The notes: a model not told the origin generated them from the sequence alone. DNA of 11,486 bases from an uncultured Oscillospiraceae bacterium (GCA_944385775.1 CALWYM010000039.1:1-11486), one strand, 5' to 3'; counted from the stretch's first letter, positions 1 to 8,061 are shown. Numbers and translations are program-made.

Positions 1-334
1 TAGCCATAAGCTTTGTGGGGTTATCGTCTGCTGCTATTCTGTTAGATGACAGCTTTCCGCACTGACGGCAGCGATGGATAACAGCCCACTCTCCGTTTTT
101 CCGAACCCATACGCCTACGGCGTCCATAAGCCCGTGACATGAGCTTTGCCTGTCTCCCGGTGTTACGTCTACGTGAAGGCTTGCAAGACAGTTGGGACAG
201 TGATTTCTGTGGTCGCTTCCGGCGCCCTCCGGCACAATAAGCCTCCCGCAGTTTTTGCAGGTAAAGCTTTCAAGGCAGGCGTGGTTTTTATAGTAGCCCC
301 GCTCATATTTTCTTCTTTTAGTTTCCCTGCTCAT
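1..334 (-). CDS. RNHCP domain protein (3' end beyond window)
   Basis: Reading the minus strand from ATG at 334 gives 111 complete codons that stay open to the window edge, so the C-terminus is missing. The protein contains the signature RNHCPNCLASLHVD at residues 43-56, which names the RNHCP family, a zinc-ribbon-like family of unknown function. Cysteines are arranged as C26/C29, C46/C49, C66 and C89/C92, with GDR (60-62) and DDNP (103-106) at the usual family positions. The N-terminus is basic (MSRETKRRKYERG). A GGAGGG ribosome binding site lies 5 bases upstream of the ATG. The start lies 17 bp inside the end of the upstream paralogue, so the two are probably translated from one message. Metal binding is inferred from the paired cysteines; the biochemical role is not known to me. 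Confidence 0.85.
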   Translation of the reverse strand, partial: MSRETKRRKYERGYYKNHACLESFTCKNCGRLIVPEGAGSDHRNHCPNCLASLHVDVTPGDRQSSCHGLMDAVGVWVRKNGEWAVIHRCRQCGKLSSNRIAADDNPTKLMA

Positions 335-683
335 AGTATCCCTCCATATCACCCTGACCACCCATCATAAGGGTGAGTTCCTCCGTCTTTTCAATGGGGA
401 AAGGGGGCATTGCAAGCGGACGGGACGCTATGCTAAGCAGCACAAGGGGATTATCCTCCTCACGGACGGGATATGACACAAGCTCGCCGCACCGGCTGCA
501 CCTTGAAACTATATCCCAGTTTCCCTTTTCGTCAACCAATATGGAAACAGGCTGAAGCGTTCCAAGACACTCATAACCCTCACTGTCCTCACTGTGGACA
601 GAGGAAAGACAATGTGGGCAGTGGTCCGCTTTCAGCTCGCCCTCCCAGCCGCAGTTTTTGCAGCGGTACATATTTTCACTCAT
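318..683 (-). CDS. RNHCP-like zinc-ribbon protein, divergent paralogue
   Basis: This 121-residue protein begins at ATG 683, preceded by AGGAGA at 6 bases. A longer reading from 746 would run through the promoter, so I reject it. Cysteines fall at C8/C11, C22/C25, C39 and C62/C65. The spacing from C39 to C62/C65 matches exactly that from C66 to C89/C92 in the adjacent RNHCP protein. The core reads ADHCPHCLSSVH where the neighbour has HRNHCPNCLASLH, and REEDNP matches AADDNP, so it is a divergent member of the same family in which the RN of RNHCP is replaced. After residue 90 it has its own proline-rich, acidic and methionine-rich tail. It is the first gene of a two-gene unit. Function is unknown; zinc binding is inferred. 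Confidence 0.8.
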   Translation of the reverse strand: MSENMYRCKNCGWEGELKADHCPHCLSSVHSEDSEGYECLGTLQPVSILVDEKGNWDIVSRCSRCGELVSYPVREEDNPLVLLSIASRPLAMPPFPIEKTEELTLMMGGQGDMEGYYEQGN

Positions 684-713
684 GGAAAGTCTCCTGATAA
701 TACATTTTTTATC

Positions 714-743
714 ATTATACAATCCCAAGAGCGCCTTCGTCAA
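714..743 (-). promoter_or_regulatory. sigma-A promoter for the RNHCP pair
   Basis: On the minus strand a TTGACG -35 box (743-738) is separated by 18 bases from a perfect TATAAT -10 box (719-714). Transcription should start near 707, leaving a leader of about 24 bases before the ATG at 683 with its AGGAGA site. The match is close to consensus, and its position also supports the short start for the downstream gene. Confidence 0.8.
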
Positions 744-833
744 CATTCGCCTGGAAAACGGTGGGGAGAGTACCAGGGCATATCTTAGATAATCTTTTTA
801 CCATGCCGTAGCAGGCTCTCTGTTAAGGTTTTC

Positions 834-862
834 TTGAAAGCGGCAGAGGAATGTGGTATCAT
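834..862 (+). promoter_or_regulatory. sigma-A promoter for the SLH/transglutaminase gene
   Basis: TTGAAA (834-839) and TATCAT (857-862) are 17 bases apart, and a TG dinucleotide at 854-855 makes an extended -10. The start point would be near 869, about 37 bases before the ATG at 906. The TTG of this -35 box would be the first codon of a longer reading of the gene, which argues against that upstream start. It is divergent from the RNHCP promoter about 90 bases away. Confidence 0.7.
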
Positions 863-905
863 TATCCTTATAAGCAAACTATTACCTGACCATGGGAGGG
901 GAAAT

Positions 906-2405
906 ATGAGGAGAAAATTTTTAGCATCGGCGCTGATATTTGTAATAATTCTGTCAGTGCTATGCGTCCCGGTTTCGGCAGCCGATACGGTTGAGGGGAC
1001 GCTTGACAATTTTACGGTAAAAAAGAACTATGATGACCGTTTTACCGATGTAAAAACCGGGGACTGGTTTTATGATAATGTAGAGTATCTGTACGAACTG
1101 GGGCTTACCCAGGGGCAGAGCGAAACTTCCTTCGGAGCTTCAAACACAATCAGCGTTGCGGAGGTAATAACCTTTGCAGCCAGAGTGAGGAGCGTGTTTT
1201 TCTACGGAGACAGCGAATATGCGGCAAAGCAGTTTCCGGGCGGTGAGTGGTACAGTCCATATCTGGAATATCTCAAGTACGCGGGCGCCATCGGTACCGA
1301 GGCAGATTCTGTAATGGAGACAAAGGCGACGAGGGAGTTCACAGCACACATTCTGGCTAACACTCTGCCCGCACAGGCTTACAGCACCCTTAACGCCGAT
1401 ATTATGGTTGAGGCTGCCGGGACCGGTATGTACATGGGCGACATATTTGACACGCTTTATGATGAGGATATACTTATCCTCTACATGACAGGCATATGCT
1501 CTGGAACGGACAGCTACGGCAATTTTTACCCCAAGACCACAATTACAAGATCAGAGCTTGCGGCAATGCTCACAAGACTTGTGAACGAAAGTCTGAGAGT
1601 GGAGATAAAGTGGGAGCTGCCGGATACGGCGATCCCCATAGAGCATAACTATCGAACCTATAAATCCTTCATTACCGACAGTCCTTCCTTTGATACAACT
1701 CCGGAGACCATAGAGGACTATGGGGAAAATATCCGCTGGATGCTGAAAAACGACCTTAACACGTACAAATATTCTTTTCCCGGAGAGTGTGACCCCACTG
1801 TGCCAAGGGATATGTACTGCGACGCAGTGTGCCTCTATCCGGAGTTCGGTTATAACGGCGTTTCGGTTATGGTAAGTCTTAATGTCACCGGTAAGGAAAA
1901 AACAACCGAGCTGACTCTTACCCTTACAGGCGATACGGAGCAGCGGAGAGAGCTTGCTCTTGAAAAGGCCCTTGAGCTTCATGACCTTTTCTGGGAGAGG
2001 GGCACTATTACGGAAAATATGACAGAGGAACAGGTAGCAAAGGTTTACTATAATCACCTGGCGACAAGCTGCCAGTACGACAACGACTTTAAGACAGGCT
2101 GCTACTGGCCAAGCGGTGCGCTGGTGGACGGACTTGCCGTTTGTCAGGGCTACACCGGCGCCTATAATATGCTCCTTAAAATAGAGGGCATCAGCTGTAC
2201 AGTCGCCCAGGGACCTAACCATATTTGGACCGTGGCAGACCTTGACGGAGAGGAATATCATATTGACGCCACATGGGGCGACAGGGGCAATTACTCCACC
2301 GACAAGTGGTTTAAGCAGACAAGGGAAAACAGCTTCAGGGACCACCGCGCAAATCTGGGACCGGGTAATTATTCCCAGGGCTTTGAAAAGGTAAATGTAG
2401 AATAA
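906..2405 (+). CDS. exported SLH-repeat protein with transglutaminase-like domain
   Basis: This 499-residue protein starts at ATG 906 with GGGAGGGG just upstream. Residues 1-26 are a typical signal peptide (MRRK, then a hydrophobic stretch ending VPVSA-A). Three S-layer-homology repeats follow at about 44-100, 101-157 and 177-232; DRFTDVKTGDWFYDNVEYLYELG is a clear SLH opening and ITRSELAAMLTRL a clear SLH close. SLH repeats usually bind pyruvylated cell-wall polymers, so the protein is probably held on the cell surface. The C-terminal part (about 375-475) is a transglutaminase-like fold with C413 in GLAVCQGYTGAYN, H439 in GPNHIW and D454 in YHIDATWGD as the expected triad. It may act as a cysteine protease or cross-linking enzyme on wall proteins; the substrate cannot be read. 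The middle (233-370) is not recognised. Confidence 0.88.
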   Translation: MRRKFLASALIFVIILSVLCVPVSAADTVEGTLDNFTVKKNYDDRFTDVKTGDWFYDNVEYLYELGLTQGQSETSFGASNTISVAEVITFAARVRSVFFYGDSEYAAKQFPGGEWYSPYLEYLKYAGAIGTEADSVMETKATREFTAHILANTLPAQAYSTLNADIMVEAAGTGMYMGDIFDTLYDEDILILYMTGICSGTDSYGNFYPKTTITRSELAAMLTRLVNESLRVEIKWELPDTAIPIEHNYRTYKSFITDSPSFDTTPETIEDYGENIRWMLKNDLNTYKYSFPGECDPTVPRDMYCDAVCLYPEFGYNGVSVMVSLNVTGKEKTTELTLTLTGDTEQRRELALEKALELHDLFWERGTITENMTEEQVAKVYYNHLATSCQYDNDFKTGCYWPSGALVDGLAVCQGYTGAYNMLLKIEGISCTVAQGPNHIWTVADLDGEEYHIDATWGDRGNYSTDKWFKQTRENSFRDHRANLGPGNYSQGFEKVNVE

Positions 2406-2418
2406 TTTAGTACACCGG

Positions 2419-2451
2419 GGAGAATAATTTGAATTTTTCAAATTATTCTCC
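2419..2451 (+). terminator. perfect 15-bp inverted repeat, likely terminator of the SLH gene
   Basis: The arms GGAGAATAATTTGAA (2419-2433) and TTCAAATTATTCTCC (2437-2451) pair perfectly around a 3-base TTT loop. The hairpin lies 14 bases after the stop codon of the SLH gene and ends directly before the -35 box of the next promoter. It is not followed by a run of T (the next bases are TTGCATATTT), so it is not a textbook intrinsic terminator. It could act instead as an mRNA 3'-end stabiliser or an operator. Confidence 0.5.
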
Positions 2452-2480
2452 TTGCATATTTACGGAGAATGTATTACAAT
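2452..2480 (+). promoter_or_regulatory. sigma-A promoter for the TldD/TldE cluster
   Basis: TTGCAT (2452-2457) and TACAAT (2475-2480) are 17 bases apart, placing the start near 2487 and giving a leader of about 34 bases before the ATG at 2521. The -35 box touches the right arm of the preceding inverted repeat. The position fits a start point for the whole four-gene cluster. Confidence 0.6.
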
Positions 2481-2520
2481 AGCTACTAAGCTAAATTCCA
2501 AAAGTAAAGGAGAACGGGCT

Positions 2521-3903
2521 ATGATTGAAAGAGATGTCTGCGAGCGGGTGCTGGCTGTGGCTGTGTCCACCGGTGCTGACTATGCGGAGCTTTTTTGCGA
2601 GAACACGGTGGATCACGCCGTAAATATGATTGCGGGCAAGGTGGATTCCGTAAAGGACGGGTATATTGCCGGCGCCAGCGTCAGGGTTTATAAGGGACTA
2701 AGGAGCGTTATGGCGTCAACCATAGATACCACTGAGCAGGGACTTATAAGCTGTGCCAAAAAGGCTGCGGAAGCGCTGGGACAGGGCAAGGCTGAAATTT
2801 CCATCTGCCTTACGCAGCGTATTTTTGGGGATATTCACCCCATAAAGATTGTACCCTCAACAGTTAAAAACAGCGACAAGATAGAGGTTTTAAGAAGGGC
2901 ATGCAATGCCGCCAAGGAATATGACGGCGCCATAAAGCAGGTTAAGGGTACCCTTCTCGACGTGGACCACGGCATAATGATTGCAACGAGCGAGGGGCTT
3001 TACACAACTGACAGACAGATACGCACAAGACTCAGTATGGAGTCTGTTGCGGAAATCGGCGGAGAGACCCAGACCGGTACGGCAAGTCCGGGAAGACGTA
3101 TGGGCATGGAGATGTTTGACGGGCTTATAAGCCCGGAGGAAACGGGCAGGGAGGCGTCACGTCAGGCTGTGACCATGGCAGGCGCCGGCTACGCTCCGGC
3201 AGGCACCATGCCTGTTGTCATAGGAAACGGCTTTGGCGGTGTAATTTTCCACGAGGCCTGCGGTCATTCCCTTGAGGCGACCAGCGTAGCTTACGGCTGC
3301 AGCCAGTTCTGCGGAAAGCTGGGTCAGCAGATTGCAAACCCCAAGGTAACGGCTGTTGACGACGGTACTATCCCGGGCGCGTGGGGCTCAATCAATATTG
3401 ATGATGAGGGCACCCCGGCGAGGAAAAACGTACTTATCGAAAAGGGCGTTTTAAAAAGCTATATGATAGACAAGTTTAATTCACGGCGCATGGGCATGGA
3501 GCCTACCGGTAACGCCAGGCGCCAGAGCTACGGATACACCCCCACAAGCCGTATGACAAACACATACATTGCGGCTGGTGATGACAAAAATGAGGATATT
3601 ATCGCCTCTGTGGAGTACGGTCTCTACGCCAAAGCCATGGGCGGCGGCTCCGTCAATCCGACAACAGGGGAATTTAACTTCGCTGTCCGCGAGGGATATA
3701 TGATCCGCGGCGGCAAGGTCTGCGAGGCTGTAAGAGGCGCCTGCCTTGTAGGCAAGGGAAGCGACGTAATTATGAATATTGACATGGTGGGACCCGACCT
3801 GGATATGGGTCAGGGTATGTGCGGCTCCTCCAGCGGCTCCATTCCTGCCAATGTGGGTCAGCCCATGATAAGAGTTTCGTCCATAACCGTAGGCGGAAGA
3901 TAA
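2521..3903 (+). CDS. tldD: TldD-type zinc metalloprotease subunit, first pair
   Basis: This 460-residue TldD/PmbA family protein starts at ATG 2521, with AAAGGAGA 8 bases upstream. An ORF extension to 2452 would run through the promoter and is rejected. The zinc-protease motif HExxxH is HEACGH at residues 244-249, followed by SLEATS. The third metal ligand known for TldD is a C-terminal cysteine, here most likely C434 in QGMCGSSSGS. Other family blocks are EPTGNARR (327-334), SRMTNTYI (343-350) and the C-terminal VSSITVGG. There is no signal peptide, so it should be cytoplasmic. In E. coli, TldD and TldE form a heterodimer that degrades unfolded peptides, removes the microcin B17 leader and acts on the antitoxin CcdA. 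Here the partner is encoded 14 bases downstream. The natural substrate is unknown. Confidence 0.93.
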   Translation: MIERDVCERVLAVAVSTGADYAELFCENTVDHAVNMIAGKVDSVKDGYIAGASVRVYKGLRSVMASTIDTTEQGLISCAKKAAEALGQGKAEISICLTQRIFGDIHPIKIVPSTVKNSDKIEVLRRACNAAKEYDGAIKQVKGTLLDVDHGIMIATSEGLYTTDRQIRTRLSMESVAEIGGETQTGTASPGRRMGMEMFDGLISPEETGREASRQAVTMAGAGYAPAGTMPVVIGNGFGGVIFHEACGHSLEATSVAYGCSQFCGKLGQQIANPKVTAVDDGTIPGAWGSINIDDEGTPARKNVLIEKGVLKSYMIDKFNSRRMGMEPTGNARRQSYGYTPTSRMTNTYIAAGDDKNEDIIASVEYGLYAKAMGGGSVNPTTGEFNFAVREGYMIRGGKVCEAVRGACLVGKGSDVIMNIDMVGPDLDMGQGMCGSSSGSIPANVGQPMIRVSSITVGGR

Positions 3904-3917
3904 GGAGGAATGGCAAA

Positions 3918-5264
3918 ATGACTTTTGATAAATTTAAAATTCTCGTGGTGGCTGCCGCTGAAAAAAGTGGCATTGACCAGTATGAGCTTTACTATTCTAC
4001 GGCGGAGGGTACCAGCGTCAGCGTCTTTGCCCATGAGGTAAGTGAATTTTCCAGCGAGGTATCCGGCGGCGTTTGCTTCCGCTGCATTGTAAACGGTAAA
4101 ATGGGTTACGCATCTACTCAGGAGCTCAGCGAGAGCCAGGCGGAGTCCATTGTGAAAAGAGCCAGCGAAAACGCTCTGTCGCTGGATAATGAGGATATGG
4201 AATTTCTGGGGGAGGGCGGAAAGACCTATCAGAATGTCAGTGCTCCTGATTATACGCTGCCCACAACAGATGAGCTTATTAAGGCTGCGCTGCACACCGA
4301 GCAGGCGGCATATGATGCCGATTCTGCGGTAATTGACGGTACAAGCACAACAGCGGCTTCCGAAATATCCTCTATTGCCATATTCAACTCAAAAGGTCTT
4401 GACCTTCACTATGAAAACAAGATGTCTGTTATAATGACAGATGTTGTAACGACAGACGGAACTGAAATGGCAAACGACCGCAGCGTAAAGGCTGGCAACT
4501 TCTCCAAAATTGACTTTGCCGCCGTGGCAAAGGAGGCGACAGCCAGTGCGAAGGCGAAGCTTGGAGCTGATGTTGCCCCCACGGGAGCCTATCCGGTGGT
4601 TTTTGCTCCGAAGGCAATGGCGTCATTTTTAAGAGTGTTTTCCAAGGCGTTTTCCTCTGAGGAAGCGCAAAAGGGCCTTTCACCTCTGAAGGGCAGAGAG
4701 GGTACTGTGGTTGCCGCCGATTCTGTCACAATTACGGACGACCCGTTTTATTCCGAGAGCTTAATGCCAATCGGCTTTGACGCGGAAGGCTCACCCACAT
4801 ATAAAAAGAATGTGGTGGAAAAGGGTGTTCTTAATACGCTGCTCTACAATCTTAAAACCGCCGCTGCCGCAGGCAAGGAAACTACGGGCAACGCGTCAAA
4901 GGCAGGCTATGACGCGCCGGTTGAGATTCGTCCGTTTACAATGTATATTGCTCCCGGAAGCATTTCCGAGGAGGAGCTTTTGAAAAAAGCGGGCAACGGC
5001 GTGTACGTTGATTCCCTTGGCGGACTTCACGCAGGAGCAAATACCGTTTCCGGTGATTTTTCACTGCAAAGCTCAGGATTTATGATTGAAAACGGCGTTA
5101 AGACGAAGGCTGTCAAGAGCTTTACCGTGGCGGGCAACTTCTATGATATGCTTAAAAATATTACAGCCATATCTGATAAGGTAGAGCTTCCCGGGCTTGG
5201 CGGCATGACCGCTTTCGGCTCACCGGCGGTTTTGGTTGAAGGACTTACCATAGCCGGAAAGTGA
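3918..5264 (+). CDS. tldE: TldE/PmbA-type partner subunit, first pair
   Basis: This 448-residue protein starts at ATG 3918, 14 bases after the preceding stop, with AAGGAGG overlapping that stop region. It aligns by eye with the TldD/PmbA fold but has no HExxxH: the corresponding segment reads PVVFAPKAMASFLRVFSKAF (226-245), so it is the non-catalytic TldE class. Typical blocks are KGVLNTLLYNLKTAAAAGKE (302-321), TGNASKAG (323-330), VYVDSLGGLHAGANTVSGDF (362-381) and a C-terminal FGSPAVLVEGLTIAGK. It has no signal peptide. It is almost certainly co-transcribed with the upstream TldD gene and should supply the other half of the heterodimer that encloses the active site. Conserved order and tight spacing support this pairing. 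Confidence 0.92.
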   Translation: MTFDKFKILVVAAAEKSGIDQYELYYSTAEGTSVSVFAHEVSEFSSEVSGGVCFRCIVNGKMGYASTQELSESQAESIVKRASENALSLDNEDMEFLGEGGKTYQNVSAPDYTLPTTDELIKAALHTEQAAYDADSAVIDGTSTTAASEISSIAIFNSKGLDLHYENKMSVIMTDVVTTDGTEMANDRSVKAGNFSKIDFAAVAKEATASAKAKLGADVAPTGAYPVVFAPKAMASFLRVFSKAFSSEEAQKGLSPLKGREGTVVAADSVTITDDPFYSESLMPIGFDAEGSPTYKKNVVEKGVLNTLLYNLKTAAAAGKETTGNASKAGYDAPVEIRPFTMYIAPGSISEEELLKKAGNGVYVDSLGGLHAGANTVSGDFSLQSSGFMIENGVKTKAVKSFTVAGNFYDMLKNITAISDKVELPGLGGMTAFGSPAVLVEGLTIAGK

Positions 5265-5345
5265 TAATAATTTCCCTCTCCCATTTTGATGGGGGGGAGC
5301 CCATTGCAGATGTATATATTTTTATTTTAAAAGGAGGAAATACCA
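5265..5345 (+). other. spacer between the two TldD/TldE pairs with imperfect hairpin
   Basis: This 81-base gap is the only sizeable break in the four-gene cluster. It contains an imperfect G/C stem (CTCCCAT at 5278-5284 against ATGGGGGGGAG at 5289-5299), then an A/T-rich stretch and the AGGAGG site of the next gene. The hairpin is not directly followed by a T run, so partial attenuation is possible but not shown. I see no convincing promoter: TTGATG at 5286 is too far from the TATA-like bases at 5313-5320. Confidence 0.35.
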
Positions 5346-6743
5346 ATGCCTTTTTCAGCCTATCTTGAAAGTAAGAGAGAGGACTGCAAAGAGCTTGTGG
5401 CAGAGCTTTCCAAAAGCTTTCGTTATGTAAGCGTACTGGGAAGTGAGGTCCACAATACCGTTTTCCGTGTTGACCGCCGCTCCTCAACGGTAACTGACGG
5501 TCGCGGAGAGTGCGGCTTTGTTGTGAAAATGCAAAACAGCGGAGCTGTCTATGAATATTCCCTTGATGATATATCCGGAGACAAGGCTGCCATTGCAAAG
5601 AAAATTATTGATTCCATTGAGGTTGAGCCGGAACTTCGTGAAAGAATGATTTCCGGAGCCGAAATTACAGATGAGCCTCTTAAGCAGGACTTTGTAAGGG
5701 AGTCTGACTTTGATTCATACAGTGAGGAGTATCTTCTCTCATTCTGTAAGGAGCTTAAGGATAAACTGCTTGCAGCTGATGAAAAAGTGGTAAACGCCAC
5801 AGTTTCCCTTATGCCCTACACCACGGATAAGCTTTTTGTTACCAAAAACCGGGAGCTTACACAGCATTACGGCTGGTGCAATGCGTCCATGATGGTATTT
5901 TATTCAGACGGCAAGATGGCAAGAGCCAGGGACGGGGAAAATTCCCATCTTATAGCTGACATTATAAAGACTTTGCCCACACTTACCGATAGTCTTGTGG
6001 ATAAGGCGAGACATCTTGCCAAGGCAAAGCCCATTGAGCCGGGAGTTTATGACGTAATCACCGACAGCTCAATTACTGGACTTATAGCCCACGAGGCATT
6101 TGGTCACGGAGTTGAGATGGACCAGTTTGTCAAGGACAGAGCGCTGGCAAAATATTATGTAGGCAAATATGTTGCTTCGCCCATTACCAATATGCGAGAC
6201 GGCGCTGCGGCAACGCTCAGTGCGGCTTCTTACTTCTTTGACGACGACGGCGTTATTGCCCACGATACCCAGATTATTAAGGACGGCATACTTGTTGCCG
6301 GGCTTTCGGACCTTGTAAGCGCCACGGAGCTGGGCACAGAGCCTACCGGTAACGGACGCCGTGACAACTATCGCCGCAAGGCCTATTCCCGTATGACAAA
6401 TACCTTCTTCGAGCCCGGTAAGGATAAGCTTGAGGATATGATAGCCTCCGTAAAGCATGGCTATATGATTTTTGAGACATCTAACGGTATGGAGGATCCG
6501 AAAAACTGGCAGATTCAGTGCATAGCCCAGTACGGAATTGAGATAGTGGACGGAAAGCTTACGGAAAACTATGTGACGCCTGTTGTAATGAGCGGCTCTG
6601 TGCCGGATCTTTTAAAGAGCATTTCCATGGTTTCAGACTGTGCCAAGGTTATTGGCTCCGGAAGCTGCGGCAAGGGCTACAAGGAATGGGTCAGAGTTGC
6701 CGACGGCGGACCTAATCTGAAAGTGAGGGTAAAACTGGGATGA
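5346..6743 (+). CDS. tldD: TldD-type zinc metalloprotease subunit, second pair
   Basis: This second TldD-type protein has 465 residues and starts at ATG 5346, with AAAGGAGG 8 bases upstream. HExxxH is HEAFGH (249-254) in LIAHEAFGHGVEMDQ, and the likely third zinc ligand is C441 in GSGSCGKGYKEW. EPTGNGRRDNYRR (332-344) and YSRMTNTFFEPG (347-358) match the conserved substrate-channel blocks of the family. It differs strongly from the first TldD of the window, especially in the N-terminal 220 residues, so the two are distant paralogues and not a recent duplication. No signal peptide is seen. Its stop overlaps the start of the following TldE-like gene by 4 bp, indicating translational coupling. 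A peptidase role with that partner is inferred from the family. Confidence 0.92.
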   Translation: MPFSAYLESKREDCKELVAELSKSFRYVSVLGSEVHNTVFRVDRRSSTVTDGRGECGFVVKMQNSGAVYEYSLDDISGDKAAIAKKIIDSIEVEPELRERMISGAEITDEPLKQDFVRESDFDSYSEEYLLSFCKELKDKLLAADEKVVNATVSLMPYTTDKLFVTKNRELTQHYGWCNASMMVFYSDGKMARARDGENSHLIADIIKTLPTLTDSLVDKARHLAKAKPIEPGVYDVITDSSITGLIAHEAFGHGVEMDQFVKDRALAKYYVGKYVASPITNMRDGAAATLSAASYFFDDDGVIAHDTQIIKDGILVAGLSDLVSATELGTEPTGNGRRDNYRRKAYSRMTNTFFEPGKDKLEDMIASVKHGYMIFETSNGMEDPKNWQIQCIAQYGIEIVDGKLTENYVTPVVMSGSVPDLLKSISMVSDCAKVIGSGSCGKGYKEWVRVADGGPNLKVRVKLG

Positions 6744-8011
6744 TTGACGTAATTAATATTTTAAAGTCCACCGAGGGTGTGGACGATTATCGTGTTACAA
6801 GCACGAAGAGGGAAAGCTACGAGCTGTTTTTCGTCCATGAAAAGCTGGAAACTGTCCGTTCCACCGATACCATCTCCACAGATGTAACAGTTTATATAAA
6901 GCATGACGGCAAGGTGGGCGATTCCTCTTTCTCTGTTTATCAGTCCATGGACGAGGCGGAAGTTGAGAAAAAGGTCAGGTCTGCCGCCGCAAGGGCAAAG
7001 CTTGTGTCCAACGAAAGCTATGAGCTACCCGAGGGCGGAGTATTTTCCGGGGAGATAGAGTCAAACTTTAAGGACTATTCCATGCCGGTACTGGCGGAGA
7101 AGATTTCAGATGCTGTTTTCGCCGCTGACACATTGGGACACGGCAGTCTTAACGCCACTGAGGTTTTTATATATAAGGATACCGTCAGCGTTAAAAACAG
7201 CCGGGGCGTTGACAAGACCCAGGTAAAGTATCACGCCATGGTGGAGACTATCCCCACATGGACAGAAAACGGTGAAAGCGTTGAGCTTTATGAAAACTAT
7301 ACCTTTACCGAGTATGACCCGGAGGTAATTACTGCCGAAATTGCCGGAAAGCTCCGGGAGGTACGTGACAGACAGGTTGCGGTAAAGCCGGAAACTCCGA
7401 TGAGCGTCAACGTGCTTATCGGACCAAAGGAGATTCTCCGCCTTCTTGGCAGCATAACAAGGGATATTTCTTACGCAAATGTCTATTCCCACTCAAATCT
7501 TCACAAAGTGGGCGACAGCATACAGAGCGGTGACGGAGACGGAATTACGATTACCTTAAAGGGCGCCATGAAGGGCAGCACCAAGTCTGAAGCCTTTGAT
7601 GAGGACGGCGTATCGCTTACTGAAAAGGTTGTTGTCAGAGGCGGCGTTATCGAGAGCCTTCACGGTGACAGCCGTTACGCTCAGTATCTGGGTGAGACTC
7701 CTACGGGAAATCTCCGCTGCACTCAGATGGAGCCGGGTACACTTACAAAAAGCGAGATCATGGCGGCGCCTTATGTGGAGTGCATTTCCATGAGCGGTCT
7801 TCAGGTGGATATGTATAATGACTACATCGGCGGCGAAATTCGTCTTGCGTATTACTATGACGGCGAGAAAACAGTACCTGTAACGGCAGTTTCCATGAGC
7901 GGAAAGCTCTCAAGCGTACTGTCAAGCCTCCGGCTTACAGAGGAGACTGTGGCGGTTGATGGCTATACAGGACCGAAAAATGTTATGCTGAAGGGTATGC
8001 AGATACTCTAA
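6740..8011 (+). CDS. tldE: TldE/PmbA-type partner subunit, second pair
   Basis: This 423-residue protein starts within the stop of the preceding gene (ATGA at 6740-6743). It has only a weak GAGGG upstream, as expected for translational coupling. The N-terminal half has TldD/PmbA features (VTVYIKHDGKVGDSSFSVY at 49-67; KNSRGVDKTQVKYHAMVET at 152-170). At the position of the metal motif it has VLIGPKEILRLLGSITRDIS (225-244), with no HExxxH, so it is the non-catalytic class. ETPTGNLRC (319-327) corresponds to the family TGN block, and it closes with GYTGPKNVMLKGMQIL. It has no signal peptide. It is the last gene before a strong terminator. It should pair with the HEAFGH protein, although cross-pairing with the first TldD cannot be excluded from sequence. 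Confidence 0.88.
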   Translation: MIDVINILKSTEGVDDYRVTSTKRESYELFFVHEKLETVRSTDTISTDVTVYIKHDGKVGDSSFSVYQSMDEAEVEKKVRSAAARAKLVSNESYELPEGGVFSGEIESNFKDYSMPVLAEKISDAVFAADTLGHGSLNATEVFIYKDTVSVKNSRGVDKTQVKYHAMVETIPTWTENGESVELYENYTFTEYDPEVITAEIAGKLREVRDRQVAVKPETPMSVNVLIGPKEILRLLGSITRDISYANVYSHSNLHKVGDSIQSGDGDGITITLKGAMKGSTKSEAFDEDGVSLTEKVVVRGGVIESLHGDSRYAQYLGETPTGNLRCTQMEPGTLTKSEIMAAPYVECISMSGLQVDMYNDYIGGEIRLAYYYDGEKTVPVTAVSMSGKLSSVLSSLRLTEETVAVDGYTGPKNVMLKGMQIL

Positions 8012-8024
8012 ACTTAATAAAAAC

Positions 8025-8061
8025 AAAAATCTCCGTAGCTTTTTGCTGCGGAGATTTTTTT
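8025..8061. terminator. bidirectional intrinsic terminator
   Basis: The arms at 8025-8039 and 8045-8059 (core ATCTCCGTAGC / GCTGCGGAGAT, one G-T pair) enclose a T5 loop, and the plus strand continues as a T7 run to 8061. It ends the TldD/TldE cluster 13 bases after its stop codon. The left arm starts with A residues, so the minus strand also carries a T run after the stem. It can therefore also end the convergent gene whose stop is at 8131. Confidence 0.9.

Noticed and set aside
834..905. 72-base N-terminal extension of the SLH gene
   Set aside because: The TTG start is the -35 box of a good promoter; the ATG at 906 has a strong binding site and begins a proper signal peptide.
1551..2441. 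296-codon open frame on the minus strand
   Set aside because: It lies opposite the SLH/transglutaminase gene, has no binding site and gives a low-complexity, cysteine-rich translation without family features.
2452..2520. 69-base N-terminal extension of the first TldD gene
   Set aside because: It begins in the promoter and lacks a binding site; ATG 2521 has AAAGGAGA upstream and matches the family N-terminus.
7130..7160. GHGS in the second TldE as a remnant metal site
   Set aside because: There is no HExxxH pattern, and the position is far from the place of the metal motif in the family.
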